Assembly (NCBI GenBank): GCA_033239005.1
Contig: BSQZ01000002.1
Span: 1,596,001 to 1,660,000 of the forward strand
Source of the DNA: Lamellibrachia satsuma
Taxonomy: Eukaryota; Annelida; Polychaeta; Sabellida; Siboglinidae
Direction of reading: 5' to 3'
DNA length: 64,000 nucleotides
The notes below the pieces were generated by a model. The model was not told the origin of the DNA, did not search any database, and saw only the letters and a program-made list of their open reading frames with translations. Positions 1-9,858 of the stretch are shown here, in pieces. Both the position numbers and the translations under genes were made by a program. Each line of letters begins with the position of its first letter. The stretch's first letter is position 1.

Positions 1-11
1 ATTCTTATCAG

Positions 12-88
12 ACTAGCTGGCATCATATTGCAGCCCAGACTAGCTGGCATCATATTGCAGCCAGCCTGGGAGGGTCTCACATTACAGC
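12..88. repeat. Short tandem repeat of about 26 bp, 3 copies
   Basis: The string ACTAGCTGGCATCATATTGC occurs twice in tandem, followed by a diverged third copy (GGGTCTCACATTACAGCCC). It marks the start of the 13.8-kb unit and is present again at 13858-13905, directly before the unit 2 body, so it lies at a duplication junction. Confidence 0.7.
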
Positions 89-1610
89 CCACTTGGAGGC
101 ATTCTGTTTATCTTTGTGACAGTGGAAGTGCCAGGGGTAATACACAGCACAGGGCCCAAGGATCTGGTAACAGGTATCATATCAGCCCAATGGATCCGAC
201 AGGGGACTGATGGTCAGCTGTGTGCATTACAATAGGATTTACAATCCCACAGGGTTGGTTGTATATAAAACCCTGGGCTTAGGTGTTAGTCTGGCTCTGG
301 TGATGGCTCCAAAGAAAACATCTGTGCCTAATCCTGAGTGTTGCAATCCATTTTAGAATCATGAAAGGAGGGTTAAGGGGGTTCGTTAAGGGTGTGCGAC
401 TGATATCTAGACAATTGTCGGAAAGGGATCCTAGCCTTTGTACCCCATCCAGAACAACTCTCTGTTGCATCATGTGCAATGTAAAGATTGTGTGTAACCG
501 TGATTACTCTGCATTCATGTTCGTGCTCACTGTCGTTTGAGACAGTGTAGCTGGATAGAAGTGATGCTTACATATGATAATAATAAAGTAGATATACAGG
601 GCCTGATCAATCAAGGTGCTTTACATACATGTAGTTCATAACTGTTCAATTTAATTTTTTTGCTGATGACACCAATATTTTTTTTGCTCAGCAAATGACC
701 CGGTTGAACTCAGCAAAGACAGGCAAACAACTTGGTTAATTGGTTATGTGGTTTGTAGTTAATCAATTATCACATAATGTGTAGGAAATTAATGTCATGC
801 TATTTAGTAACTATGAAAAGCCAGCACTAATGTAAAAATCAATGATATTGAAATGATATATGTAAGTAAATTTCTAGTTGTTTTAATAGGACGATAACTT
901 TGAAACTTTGAAAAGTATTGCAATTATGCATACTAGTGCAAAATATTTACTACACAAAAATGCTCACTTAAAACGATATACTATTCACAGTACCTGATTT
1001 GTGTTTCATGTTGTTGTGAAGTGTGGGGAAACACCTACAAAACAAATATTGACTGCATTTATTTGTTACAAAAGCAATTAGCAAGGATTGTCAGCAATGT
1101 ACACTGTTGGCATCATACAAATGGATTATCTTGTGAATTACATATATTAAAGCTATCTCATTTTCTAAAACTAAAAACTCCCATTATAATGAGTGAAGCA
1201 AACAAAAAGTTGTTACCAAATAATCTGCTGTTCAGTTTATGACATAACATGTCAAACACAACAAAGTAAATACTTAAGACAGGTATTTGCAAAAATGACT
1301 CTAATATCCCAAAGTACATCTGCACAAGGTATACAATTATGAAAGAAGCAAATTTGGATATGTGGAATTAAAATTGCGAGAACATGTACTGTCCATGTTA
1401 ATTCATTTATTCAGATAGTGGTCCCATGATCGTGTGATAGCTATTATGTTATGTAATATAATATTCTACATTCTTATGGTTTGATTCAGCATATTAACAT
1501 ACAAAACTACTATCCCACTGGAAAAAAAGTGAGATATCAATGACAGCATATCAGGAAGCATGTAAATTGTTATATTCATTACCTTATTGCACTAACCAAC
1601 GTCCTTTAGG
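89..1610. other. No recognisable gene; leader segment of the 13.8-kb unit
   Basis: Low-complexity, AT-rich sequence with no coding signature I can support. Two homologies are visible. Bases 427-905 match 25924-26384. Bases 905-1243 are a diverged copy of 11611-11945 and 24203-24530, sharing the run ACAAAACAAATATTGACTGC. The unit therefore contains an older internal duplication in addition to the recent tandem one. Confidence 0.7.
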
Positions 1611-2036
1611 CTGTCAGAGTTACCTCTTGAAATACCAGAGACAGCAAAAGAGGTTGTTGTAGACCATCCCGAAGACATGACGATGTTCCTGCTGCACAGT
1701 CGGTCACAGCAGCAAACATGGGTCGGACTGCAACTGTCAATAATGCAACCGAGCCAAATATGTGTTTCTTTCATAACAATCAGGCTCGATATTACCATCA
1801 TTTTAGATGTCAAGCTGTGTGAATTATGTGGCTGTCGAATATTTAGTTGGTATCAACCACATTTCCCTTTGGACACAAAACCGTGCACCTACTGTCTCAA
1901 GTCAGCAACCGATGACTTCACCAAGCCATTCAGTATAAAACAAACAAACACAATATCCACAGTTTACAAGACAGTACCAGTGTGCGCTGTTCTTAGTTCA
2001 CACGACAGCAAAGTTTGCTGTCGTGATCCACAGTAG
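1611..2036 (+). other. Possible terminal exon, unrecognised
   Basis: An open frame of about 142 codons runs from a plausible 3' splice site (branch-like ACTAAC, then CCTTTAG at about 1610) to a stop at 2034-2036. The protein begins LSELPLEIPETAKEVVVDH and has a Cys-rich stretch (LCELCGCRIF, then PCTYC) that could bind zinc. The segment is absent from unit 2, so the frame cannot be tested there. I recognise no family. It could be chance. Confidence 0.25.
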
Positions 2037-2086
2037 GAACCACGAGAAGGTGACACGCGCTTTTCCCACCACAGGTATTGTGTGTA

Positions 2087-3043
2087 TGCAGCATGCAGTG
2101 TGAAAAGTCGTGCCTGAAAGTTAACCATCTCCATCATTAGCTAGGATAGCGCTACCAGTGGTCATTTGGGCCCATCTCTGTATCCTTTCAGAATATGGTC
2201 GAAGATGTTAGCAATATATGCTATGGAAAGATCAATTTCGTAATATTAGCATTTTCATGTACATGTTCACAAGATTATTGTACTTGCAGAATAAACGGAA
2301 ATTTTTTTTTATAGAAATTAATTAAATATCATTTTAGAACGGCATAATATGTCACCATATGTAGGCTTTGTCAAAACTGGTGTGTTTGGTCGCACAATGA
2401 TTGACAAAACTGTGAAAAGTCTCCAGGCTGACAGTATGATGGTCTGTTTAGTCTCTTGACATCCTGCAGCACATTCTTGTGGAACAGTTCCTCCTCCTCC
2501 TCCTATATTACTGCAACCTGCAACCAGTTAATTTTAAGATAGGTTATTCTGTATGAAAAATTGTCTGTATATTCTGAGCTAAGACTTGGAGAAAACAGCT
2601 GTACATGTTTCTGTGGATTTGTATTTAGTAGTGGCTTCATTACCAGGAATAAACCACTGTTTGGTTTGGTTTCGACCAAAATAATTGAATTATTAATTGA
2701 ATTAAAGTTAATTGTTAATTTAATACAAGAATTTGGGAGGTTAATTTAATTTAATTGATCTGAGAAATGTGTGACGTTAATTTAATTAATTAACTTTTCA
2801 AGTTAATTGCCCCATGCCTGGTACAGGTACAGTTTCTGCAAAAATATCAGTAACTTTAGATGTACTATTGCATTATTAATGCATTTGTTATACGTAAATG
2901 CATTATTACAGTTATAGGTTTTAGTGGTTATTACTATCATACGTAGTCCTTGAATATTAAACTAAACCGAGTCAGTATTATTGATCCCTAATGGCTTTTG
3001 CTGGTTGGTGAATAATATTTAATCATGTTTATATGGTAAATAT
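2087..3043. other. Non-coding start of the duplicated body
   Basis: Homologous to 13906-14860. It holds a CTCCTCCTCCTCC run near 2489 and a stretch rich in TTAATTTAATT at 2690-2800. A 36-codon open run (starts MSPYVGFVKTGVFG, 2349-2459) is not supported by anything else. Confidence 0.6.
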
Positions 3044-3225
3044 CTGCACCAGGTGGACATCCAGTACTTTGTTTATTCGGTTCTCCCGCAAACTGTAACA
3101 GCCATACTTTGCACAATGTCCAGGACTGTCGAACCAAGCATCTCCGGACAGTTCAAGGTCCCCATCAATCTCTCTGAGTTCGTCCATGATTTGAGCCTGG
3201 GCATCCAACCATTCAGCCATCACAG
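3044..3225 (-). pseudogene. Exon of a transposase-derived gene with DSPGHxAKYG signature (unit 1 copy)
   Basis: Minus-strand exon with 3' splice site TGCATTTTCAG and about 60 codons including GDLELSGDAWFDSPGHCAKY and NKVLDVHLVQ. I recognise the motif as the catalytic-core start of a transposase-derived animal protein family that usually reads GDGRxDSPGHxAKYGxYTLM followed by NKVxDxxLVQ; the name of the superfamily is uncertain to me. In unit 2 the exon ends CTGGTGCAG followed by GTATTTACC, a usable donor. Here the first donor base is A (ATATTT), so the splice site is destroyed. The family's usual Arg is Trp (GDAW). It is a decayed gene piece, together with the upstream exon at 3354-3659. Confidence 0.6.
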
Positions 3226-3353
3226 CTGAAAATGCACAAATTCCATTGCATTATTTTTGAATAAAAAATTTGAAGTCACGCAACTCATGAACTGTTTGCT
3301 AAAAATGAACATGATTAAAAGAGTAATCAAGGTATTATGCTGTATTGAAAATC

Positions 3354-3659
3354 TTAGAGGAATAGAAAGCCAAAGAATGTACACAATAATAGTAACTCTT
3401 CATCACTGGACTCCTCATCATTGGCCTCTTCTGCAGCATCCAGAATAGAGAGGTCAGATGGTTTGTAGTCAATGGATGGCTTTAATGGTGACAACAATAT
3501 GGAGGGAGAGGGCAATGGTGGCTCAGCTAATGGGACATCATCGCCTGGAGTCTCCTTGGGTGCGGAAATTAGAAAGGGTGGCTCAAGTTGAATGTCGACA
3601 AATATATCATCCAAGCTGTACTGTGTCCCTGCGTCACCACTATGTCTGTCTGATCTCAC
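3354..3659 (-). pseudogene. Acidic, proline-rich linker exon, probably same transposase-derived gene (unit 1)
   Basis: The minus-strand frame has PPFLISAPKE, a run of PSILLSPLKPSIDYKPSDL and an acidic end EEANDEESSDEEL, stopping at a TAA near 3354. It lies about 130 bases upstream (in gene direction) of the DSPGH exon. Disordered acidic linkers of this kind precede the core in the DSPGH family as I know it, which is why I join them; the exon or exons normally lying between are missing. The copy in unit 2 (15171-15464) keeps the same frame. Function of the segment alone cannot be stated. Confidence 0.4.
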
Positions 3660-3860
3660 CTGACTCGAGCTCCCTCCCTAAAATTGCAAGGTGTAAAAAT
3701 TTTGAACAGTTAGCTTGAAAATTGTAGATCTTGGGTCATCTCGCCCATGTTAATTTTCCTGCCCTTTCAGCCTGCCACTGTAAATGTGTAATTTTTTTAA
3801 TAGCAGGTAAAAAAAATTCGCAATTGAATTGTTGCACAATCATTCTGATATTTGACAGAT

Positions 3861-4199
3861 GCTGCAGCATTTTCGATATATGCCAAAACTATACTTCTAG
3901 GCCTAGTAGAACATCTACATTGTACATTCCCAATTTATTGCTAATGTCAAGGAGATGTTTGGGGGTAAAACATCCTAATATAATCAGCTAATAACATATA
4001 TCAATATCATATTTGACATTTTCTATATTGAGTAGATCGGTTAAACAGTTTAAATAGTAACTGTATTAAAACAGTAATGATCTTGTTGACTAGGTGGAGT
4101 TAATAAAATATATATAATCATATAACATCACAGTCTGACATCGACAATTTTCTAAGTCAAACACATGGGGCAGGCTAGCAACCATTTTTATTCATTTAT
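3861..4199. other. 339-bp segment present in unit 1 only
   Basis: Unit 1 reads GACAGAT-GCTGCAGC...TTCATTTAT-AAAAAAATAAG. Unit 2 joins GACAGAT directly to AAAAAAATAAG at about 15683. The extra block has no coding signature, inverted ends or target-site duplication that I can see, so a deletion in unit 2 is more likely than an insertion here. Confidence 0.75.
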
Positions 4200-4533
4200 A
4201 AAAAAATAAGCCAAAATTATATTTGGAATGGCAAATTATGAAATTATAATAAGTTTGTTATAACAAACTAAAATATTCATCCAAATTACCTGTAATGTCC
4301 ACAATTAATTAAGCTAACAACAACGACAAAAACATAAATATATCAATATTTTATAACCGTGTTTGCGACCATGACGTCCATTTATTTCGGGGCTGACCAC
4401 ATTATAAAAATGTTTTGGTGGTCGTGTTAACGTTTTGTTTGATAAGGAAACATAACCATCAACAATTCTTATTTTTTACAGCAACTGCCGTCATCTCATT
4501 GAAATGTGACCAAGTTTTGTCAAAATCGCATAC
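4200..4533. other. No gene; intron-like part of endonuclease module
   Basis: AT-rich. From about 4409 (TGGTGGTCGTGTTAACG) it matches the segment following the conserved splice donor of the His-Me endonuclease module (compare 6590-6746 and 54540-54640). Confidence 0.45.
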
Positions 4534-4660
4534 CTCCAGCTCTATTAAAACGCCCCGGCGTGCGATGCCCATCAATTTTAACAAACATAGCCATGCATTC
4601 ATGCACCCACGTGGTCCACAGAAGAATTCAAATGAATCCCTCCGCCTGTTACACTCTAAC
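4534..4660 (-). pseudogene. Decayed first exon of the His-Me endonuclease gene (unit 1)
   Basis: On the minus strand the sequence aligns with exon 1 of the endonuclease gene at 54641-54743. The frame reads ECMAMFVKIDGHRTPGRFNR here against EYTAIFVNIDGRRTLEHFKR there, followed by AG and a splice donor GTATGCGATTTTGAC in the same place. The start codon of the better copy (ATGGGAATTTTT) is replaced by TTGAATTC and an in-frame TGA sits just upstream. No zinc-loop exon follows, so this cannot encode a nuclease. It is an orphan exon next to an 81-bp transposon end. Confidence 0.55.
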
Positions 4661-4769
4661 AAAAAATGCACCATTTCAAAGCCAATAGCTTCTACAAACA
4701 AACTTCTGAACATGCCTGTTCAATTGCACTAATGTCACGTCATACAGATTGTATAAATTCACATATCAC

Positions 4770-4850
4770 AATTTAATACACTATATTTTCGTGTGAAACA
4801 ATAAACTGGAAGGTCTATAGTGGTCTTACCCCTTCAGAGTTGTCGGACAT
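4770..4850 (+). repeat. 81-bp transposon right-end repeat, copy 1
   Basis: Runs from AATTTAATACACTATATTTT to AGAGTTGTCGGACAT. Near-identical copies lie at 5812-5892, 16255-16335 and 18596-18676, and a diverged copy at about 54889-54950 follows the endonuclease exon of the larger Mutator-like element. Its position at the outer side of each module suggests it is the right terminus of this transposon family. Confidence 0.75.
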
Positions 4851-5139
4851 GGGCACGGACCACGGTGACTTTTCCCATAGACGACCATTATAACGTTCTA
4901 GCGTCTACATTGAAAATTTATCCTACAATTTTTTTTTTAATTCACAGAAAATGACAGACCCACTAAGACACCTGGTGTGTGAAATTCGTGAAAATGACAT
5001 ACCTTCTTTTCGCATAAATTGCTTCAAAGCATGAGGCCCCTTCATTTCTGCCATGAAATTCTCCGGTTTCCCAAATACGAGTACATCCTGCCTAACAGCC
5101 ACTGTGTCCTTACGCAACTGCTGTACCTACTGACAAATG
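4851..5139 (+). mobile_element. Left part of a MITE-like element, right half deleted
   Basis: Begins GGGCACGGACCACGGTGAC, the terminal inverted repeat of the complete copies at 16336-16790 and 41897-42330. It stops at AATG (5139), where the sequence jumps into transposase coding sequence. Comparison with unit 2 shows a 1304-bp deletion (unit 2 bases 16625-17928) that removed the right half of this element and the 5' half of the neighbouring transposase. It contains the exon-like stretch described for 16336-16790. Confidence 0.8.
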
Positions 5140-5811
5140 TGCATTGCAGAGCATGCGTCCCTTAGTGACAGTTAATTGTGTGCTGTTCCTAGATTTACAG
5201 TGCATACAATACAGAGGTCAAGGTTGGCCTCTGCTGGAAACAAAATCTCAGGTGTGTTAAGTGTGGATACACATAAAAAATGTTCAGGTTATACCATGAA
5301 GTACCAACTGAGAAGGCAGGGAGGAGATCTGCTGCTCCAAATGTCGGCCTTCAGGTGGGACTGCAGGAATCTACCATAGGAATCACTAAAGGGCGAGTGA
5401 TAATTGCTAGCTTAGATGTACCACCACCATACCGAAGTAGCATGCAACGGACTGCAAACAAAGTTGGCAATGCGACAGCAAATATGACTTTGGCAGACTT
5501 GGCGAAAAGGCGTGACCACATGAAGACAATTAATAAGCTACGAGAATTACCTGAAGATGCTCCAGTAACCATATCCATGGACAGCAGATATAGCTCAGCG
5601 AGAATCACTGGGTCTTATCATACTGGGTAAAATTCATCACAAGCAATAGGGGTCGTAGTAGAACAACAAAGTTGCTGCCAGGATATTGTGGCTCTACACA
5701 TACAGAATAAATTGTACAGCCATTGGCAGGCTGAATTATGGAGCGGGGGACTCTCTACTGCGAAAATTGGAGACAAGCAAAGCTCCGATTAGTAAAGGAG
5801 GAAGAGTGGAC
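5140..5811 (+). pseudogene. Mutator-like transposase fragment (unit 1)
   Basis: Homologous to 17929-18595. Readable pieces are VGLQVGLQEST, MQRTANKVGNATANMTLADL, LPEDAPVTISMDSRYSSARI and, in another frame, NYGAGDSLLRKLE near the end. The family is the Mutator-like transposase domain proteins common in molluscs and cnidarians. Breaks: the N-terminal third is removed by the 1304-bp deletion ending at 5139, a 5-base insertion (CATACAATACAG against CATACAG in unit 2) shifts the frame near 5207, and a TAA replaces the Gln codon of HTGQNASQ near 5628. The central catalytic part is absent in both units, so this is an internally deleted, inactive derivative. Confidence 0.8.
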
Positions 5812-5892
5812 AATTTAATACACTATATTTTCGTGTGAAACAATAAATTGGAAGGTCTATAGTGGTCTTACCCCTTCAGAGTTGTCGGACAT
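5812..5892 (+). repeat. 81-bp transposon right-end repeat, copy 2
   Basis: Same sequence as 4770-4850 with one or two substitutions. It directly follows the transposase C-terminal fragment. Together the two copies bracket the MITE and transposase fragment as direct repeats. Confidence 0.75.
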
Positions 5893-6589
5893 TGTTAGTG
5901 TTGATGGCAGTGCCAGTGATTCAGGGTAGGGTCTTCATGCTACTATATAAGCAGAAACCGACAGTCGTGTAAAATGTTGCAGATACGGTTAACATATGGG
6001 AGCAGGAAAATAATTCGTCCGTTCTGACCCGTACATCACTTACCTTCAGAAAGCGGGCGCCAATGTGATACGCGACTATTTGCGTTATTTCTGGTGCAAA
6101 ATCACTTCCAGTATGAGAATGGTGGCGATAATATGGCGATATCGAATTTCAGCAGAATAATAAGCGCATACTGCACTTCCGTAGGAACTCCATATTCGTT
6201 TTCTAACAGTCCATATGTCGAAACAACTAAAAATACGAAATCATAACCTACGAATTTCGCAGTAACAATAACAAAATTTAGCAATAACTTTCTTTACGCG
6301 TCTCCGCCTAACCTCGCGCGTCCACCTACCGGATAAATTGCGGTTCTTCTGAATTGTCCGCCAGGAGGGCCATCTTTACCGCCAGTGCACTGTTAGAAGC
6401 CGGTCTCACCACGAAACACAACACATCAGCCTCACAACGCATAGTTAAACGACTAAGTACCTCAACTAAAACTATGTCACACATGATTTGGCGGCGGATT
6501 AATTAAAAACATGGCACATTCTCAAATTGTCGAGGCCAGCAGTTTTGTCCTATTATTAAACTGTAGTAACAGAACAACTGCAGATTTTC
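5893..6589. other. Single-copy part of the unit with a damaged promoter or first-exon candidate
   Basis: Corresponds to 18677-19387. In unit 2 a YY1-like GCCGCCATTTT on the minus strand is followed about 85 bases on by a consensus splice donor. Here the YY1-like site is changed (GGTGGC on plus at about 6121) and a 10-base block (TGACGTAACA in unit 2) is missing, but the donor (minus CTGAAG-GTAAGTGATG, near 6049) remains. No protein-coding gene recognised. Confidence 0.4.
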
Positions 6590-6746
6590 CCTTGGTGGTC
6601 ACGTTAACGTTTTGCATGATTAGTAGAAAACTTGACCATCAAAAATCCTACAACTTCATGACATTCACTGCTACTATGCTGCCAATGTGTGAACAAGTTA
6701 AGTTTCGTCAAAATCACATACCTCCAACTAATTGGGAGTTTTCGTA
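6590..6746 (-). pseudogene. Partial copy of endonuclease-gene intron module (unit 1)
   Basis: On the minus strand it starts with GAG-GTATGTGATTTTGACG, the conserved exon-1 donor of the His-Me endonuclease gene, and continues through the intron-like segment (plus strand GGTCACGTTAACGTTTTGC, matching 4412-4440 and 15902-15926). The exon itself is replaced by unrelated sequence (ACGAAAACTCCCAATTAGTTG). A third decayed copy in the unit, repeated at 19388-19538. Confidence 0.5.
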
Positions 6747-6904
6747 AAATATTAATATGCTGCTGGCACTGGTGTTTCGAGAACGTCACCACCAAAATAA
6801 TAATAATAAAATATGATATCTACAGAGCGCCATAGTGCTCTATGCATGTGCCATAAAACACTAACATTATATAGCATTTTTGTTTTGGAAGTGACGTAGT
6901 GTGA

Positions 6905-7016
6905 AAGCATCGAGTTACTAAAAGCATCGAGTTACTAAAATGCAAGGAAGGAAATCAACGTAATAATTTACATGTAAAAGGAAATCAACGTAATAATTTA
7001 CATGTAATTGATTAAG
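6905..7016. repeat. Two adjacent short tandem duplications
   Basis: AAAGCATCGAGTTACTA occurs twice at 6904-6938, and AAGGAAATCAACGTAATAAT twice at about 6946-7005. Unit 2 keeps the second duplication (19738-19797) but only one copy of the first, so the first duplication is specific to unit 1 or was lost in unit 2. Confidence 0.7.
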
Positions 7017-7598
7017 GATTGGCAGACGTTTAGTACGATGACAATAAAACTGATGCCGATTGATCAACTAATGCGAATCGAGAATAATAAACCGAATCTG
7101 AATATATAATGATCGATGTTCTTTTGTTTAAAAAATAAGAGACCAATGACGTGAGTGACACTTGGCCATTATCAGCCATTTGGTTGCACCTCCTATCGGT
7201 CGGTGGAGAGACCAATCCACAGTCACCGAGTCTCTTATAGTTGCGTATCGAGCAGCTCTCAGGGGAGAGGTTTGTCGGCCCCCAGACCATCGTGTAGTCC
7301 TCCACCCAAACTACTGACAACCCCTATGTGTTGAGCTAGCAACCTCTTATGACAACACGTCTACCCGTTTATATAGTTGGTAAACCATTCCGGCCGAATT
7401 TGTGGTGTGAACTCTTGAAACATGTTCACTTTACGTTTTCTCTGTTATAGCAACATTTAAATAAACAATTTATTCATTAGAATGTTTCTTATATGACCTA
7501 GTTCAAGTTGTAATGCAGCAAAATGTATAACATTCATCAGTAATATTACTAGTCTATGTTATTGATATTTAATTATGCAGATTCAGTGGTGGAAATTA
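7017..7598. other. No recognisable gene
   Basis: Contains a 96-codon minus-strand open frame (7030-7320, starts MSVVWVEDYTMVWG) that is also open in unit 2 (19803-20111). I recognise no domain, and two nearly identical young copies sharing a frame is weak evidence for coding. Confidence 0.5.
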
Positions 7599-7636
7599 TG
7601 CGCATGCGCCGGAAGTGCTCACTCTAAGATGGCGCC
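7599..7636. promoter_or_regulatory. NRF1-ETS-YY1 promoter-like cluster (unit 1)
   Basis: Three classical animal housekeeping-promoter motifs lie within 38 bases: the NRF1 palindrome GCGCATGCGC (7600-7609), the ETS site CCGGAAGTG (7609-7617), and a YY1-type AAGATGGCGCC (7626-7636). They stand out against AT-rich surroundings. The order is typical of TATA-less, often bidirectional promoters. No first exon of a known gene could be tied to it; the nearest downstream plus sequence is the 227-bp tandem duplication. Confidence 0.6.
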
Positions 7637-7678
7637 TACAACAACGTCGGCCCGTTAACTGTCATCAATAACCTGTAC

Positions 7679-8100
7679 CTTGGGAATGCAACATAAGACA
7701 AGTGGAAAACGTTTATTATTTTGCCAACAGTATCATCGAACAGTTGTATTAAATGGCATTATCTGTTTATTATCTATGAATCTATTCATTCCCATCGCCG
7801 TTACTTTGTGAAACAAATGCGCGTAACAGTTACGTTAGCCAATAGTCAGTCAAAAGTCTTAGAAAGTGTAAAAAACAACAGTCCCCGTCGTAGCCAGCAC
7901 AGCACCTTGGGAATGCAACACACTACACGTGGAAAGAGTTTATTATTTTGTCTACGGCATCATCGAACAGTTGTATTAAATGGTATTATCTGTTTAATAT
8001 CTATGAATATAATCATTCCCATCGCCGTTACTTTGTGGAACAAATGCGAACAACAGTTACGTTAGCCAACAATCAGTCAAATGCTTAGAACGTGAGTCGT
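7679..8100. repeat. Tandem duplication with 227-bp period
   Basis: CTTGGGAATGCAACA, ATCATCGAACAGTTGTATTA and CCCATCGCCGTTACTTTGTG recur with spacing of about 227 bases (7681 and 7908 start points). The two monomers have diverged visibly, more than unit 1 differs from unit 2, so this duplication predates the 13.8-kb one. Confidence 0.8.
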
Positions 8101-9120
8101 CTCCATCCAATTGAAGAACAAATAATATATCCATTCAACATAGGGCCTACATGAACCTGCTAAACTACGCAAATCCGACATTCTACCTAATATAGACTCG
8201 TACTAGGGCTACGTCACTAGAACTCTCCAGTGCGGCCACCACCTAGTCACATTTTGGAAGCGGTTAATACATAATCATGAGTTGCATCAGAAGAAGAGAA
8301 ATATAGTTGTCACTAGTAATTAACGTGTCCCAATACATTAATCGTAACTCCATATGAATGGCCAATTGTTTGTAGAATCCGAGCAGAAACGGCATATGTA
8401 TTAACATTAATACTATATCAAATATGTGTATTCCACATAATATATATTATTGATCTACAAAGCCAAATAACGTTTATTCACAAACCTAGAGAATCGAGGC
8501 CGAAACTGTGTTCAAATCAGTGACACTTCTTCGGTAGTATTCCGCATTCTGTTAGGTCATGAAGTCGCTGTTTATGATGCACCGTTTGTTTTCGTAGTAG
8601 CTGTTTCGTATCACCTCTTTTTCACTTATTTCGTCTGACTGGCTGTCAACGCAACGCACTTCAACCGATTTAGCTGATATCAGCTGTTACAGAAAAGTCC
8701 ACGTGAAGCACGCAGTGTGTGCTATAGACAAACCATGTGTGTTGAAACAGACCACTTCGCATTGATTGTTATGTAACACATGCTAAATGCAAGAACTGCC
8801 CGCATGCTGTCTCGTAAACAGCAATTAAGCAATGTGGTCTTTTGTCTGTGCTGGAAGAGTTGGCAACGAACCACGACAGGCATTGTTGTCCTGTTTGCAT
8901 CAGATAATCTTCAGCAGCTCCACTCATTGACACTTGTCAACGCCATCAACGACAATTATTCTGGTATCGTAATTGTAACGACACATGCATGTTGTTCTAT
9001 CGAGGACACGTAATCATTCCGGTTACAACAATTTTTTCAACACTTTTATGCAAAAAAACAAAGGTACACATCAGTTGTGTGAATTCAGTGTTCTGCTGTA
9101 AATGTACGTGTGATATCAAC
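8101..9120. other. No recognisable gene
   Basis: Single-copy sequence within the unit, conserved at 20882-21919. A 77-codon plus frame (8780-9013, MLNARTARMLSRKQQ) stays open in both units but has no family I know. Confidence 0.55.
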
Positions 9121-9142
9121 GTCGGCGGGCGGGCGGGCGGGC
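9121..9142. repeat. (GGGC)n simple repeat
   Basis: GCGGGCGGGCGGGCGGGC, a short GC-rich tract in AT-rich sequence. Unit 2 has the corresponding tract at about 21926-21946. G-runs of this kind can form quadruplexes on the plus strand. Confidence 0.8.
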
Positions 9143-9189
9143 TCACCCTGTAGTCCGTGGTGAGGCTGGCACAGATACCGGTCGTCCAA

Positions 9190-9482
9190 TTTTGTTTCCC
9201 ATTCTTCTTCATCACTAGTCCACAGCATATTCTCTTGAGAGGTGGAGTCCAAAGCATTTACTAACGAAACATGGAGTCCACAGCATTGACTATCAAAGAT
9301 GGGATCCATAGCTTTCACTCACGAGAAGTGAAGAGAGATGGAGTCCACAGCATATACTCAAAAGAGATGGAGTAAACAGCATTTACCCATGAGGGTTGGA
9401 GTCAACAGCATTTACTGATGAGAGATGGAGTACACAGCATTTATTCATGAGATATGGAGAACACAGCATTTACTCACGACTG
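9190..9482. repeat. Minisatellite, about 30-bp unit (unit 1)
   Basis: Eight to nine imperfect copies of a unit with the core GATGGAGTCCACAGCATTTA followed by CTCATGAGA. The same array is at 22000-22282 in unit 2. Copies are diverged, including GGGTTGGAGTCAACAGC and GATGGAGTAAACAGC variants. Confidence 0.85.
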
Positions 9483-9858
9483 ATTTCTGCACTACAGGGT
9501 TGTTTTAAAACAATTCCAGTAATCCAATAAACTGTTGGACAGAATTGTCCCTTCCACTCACGCCAATATTTAAAAACAAAACAAATTGCAAGCACTCTAC
9601 ACGCATTGCCAATGCGGACCACTAACCCATCCACATTGACTCACTCCTATATATCAATTTTGTTATTATTGGAATTTTTAGCATGATGGAAGCTTGTTCA
9701 TCATTGGATCCTGATTGGTTAAAGTTTAGCCAATCATCAGTTTCGATGCAACTGTTACAACAGAAATAATCAGAAACTGGCTTGACTGCATCCGATTCAA
9801 TATTTACAATATATACGAAATAACAAATTATACAATAGATTGCAAGGTAACCATATAA
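9483..9858. other. No recognisable gene
   Basis: Unique sequence ending at AAGGTAACCATATA, the last bases shared with unit 2 before the two units diverge. Confidence 0.6.

Noticed and set aside
6360..6376. CTCF-like CCGCCAGGAGGGCC near 6360
   Set aside because: Several mismatches to the CTCF core by eye; could not be scored, so not reported as a site.
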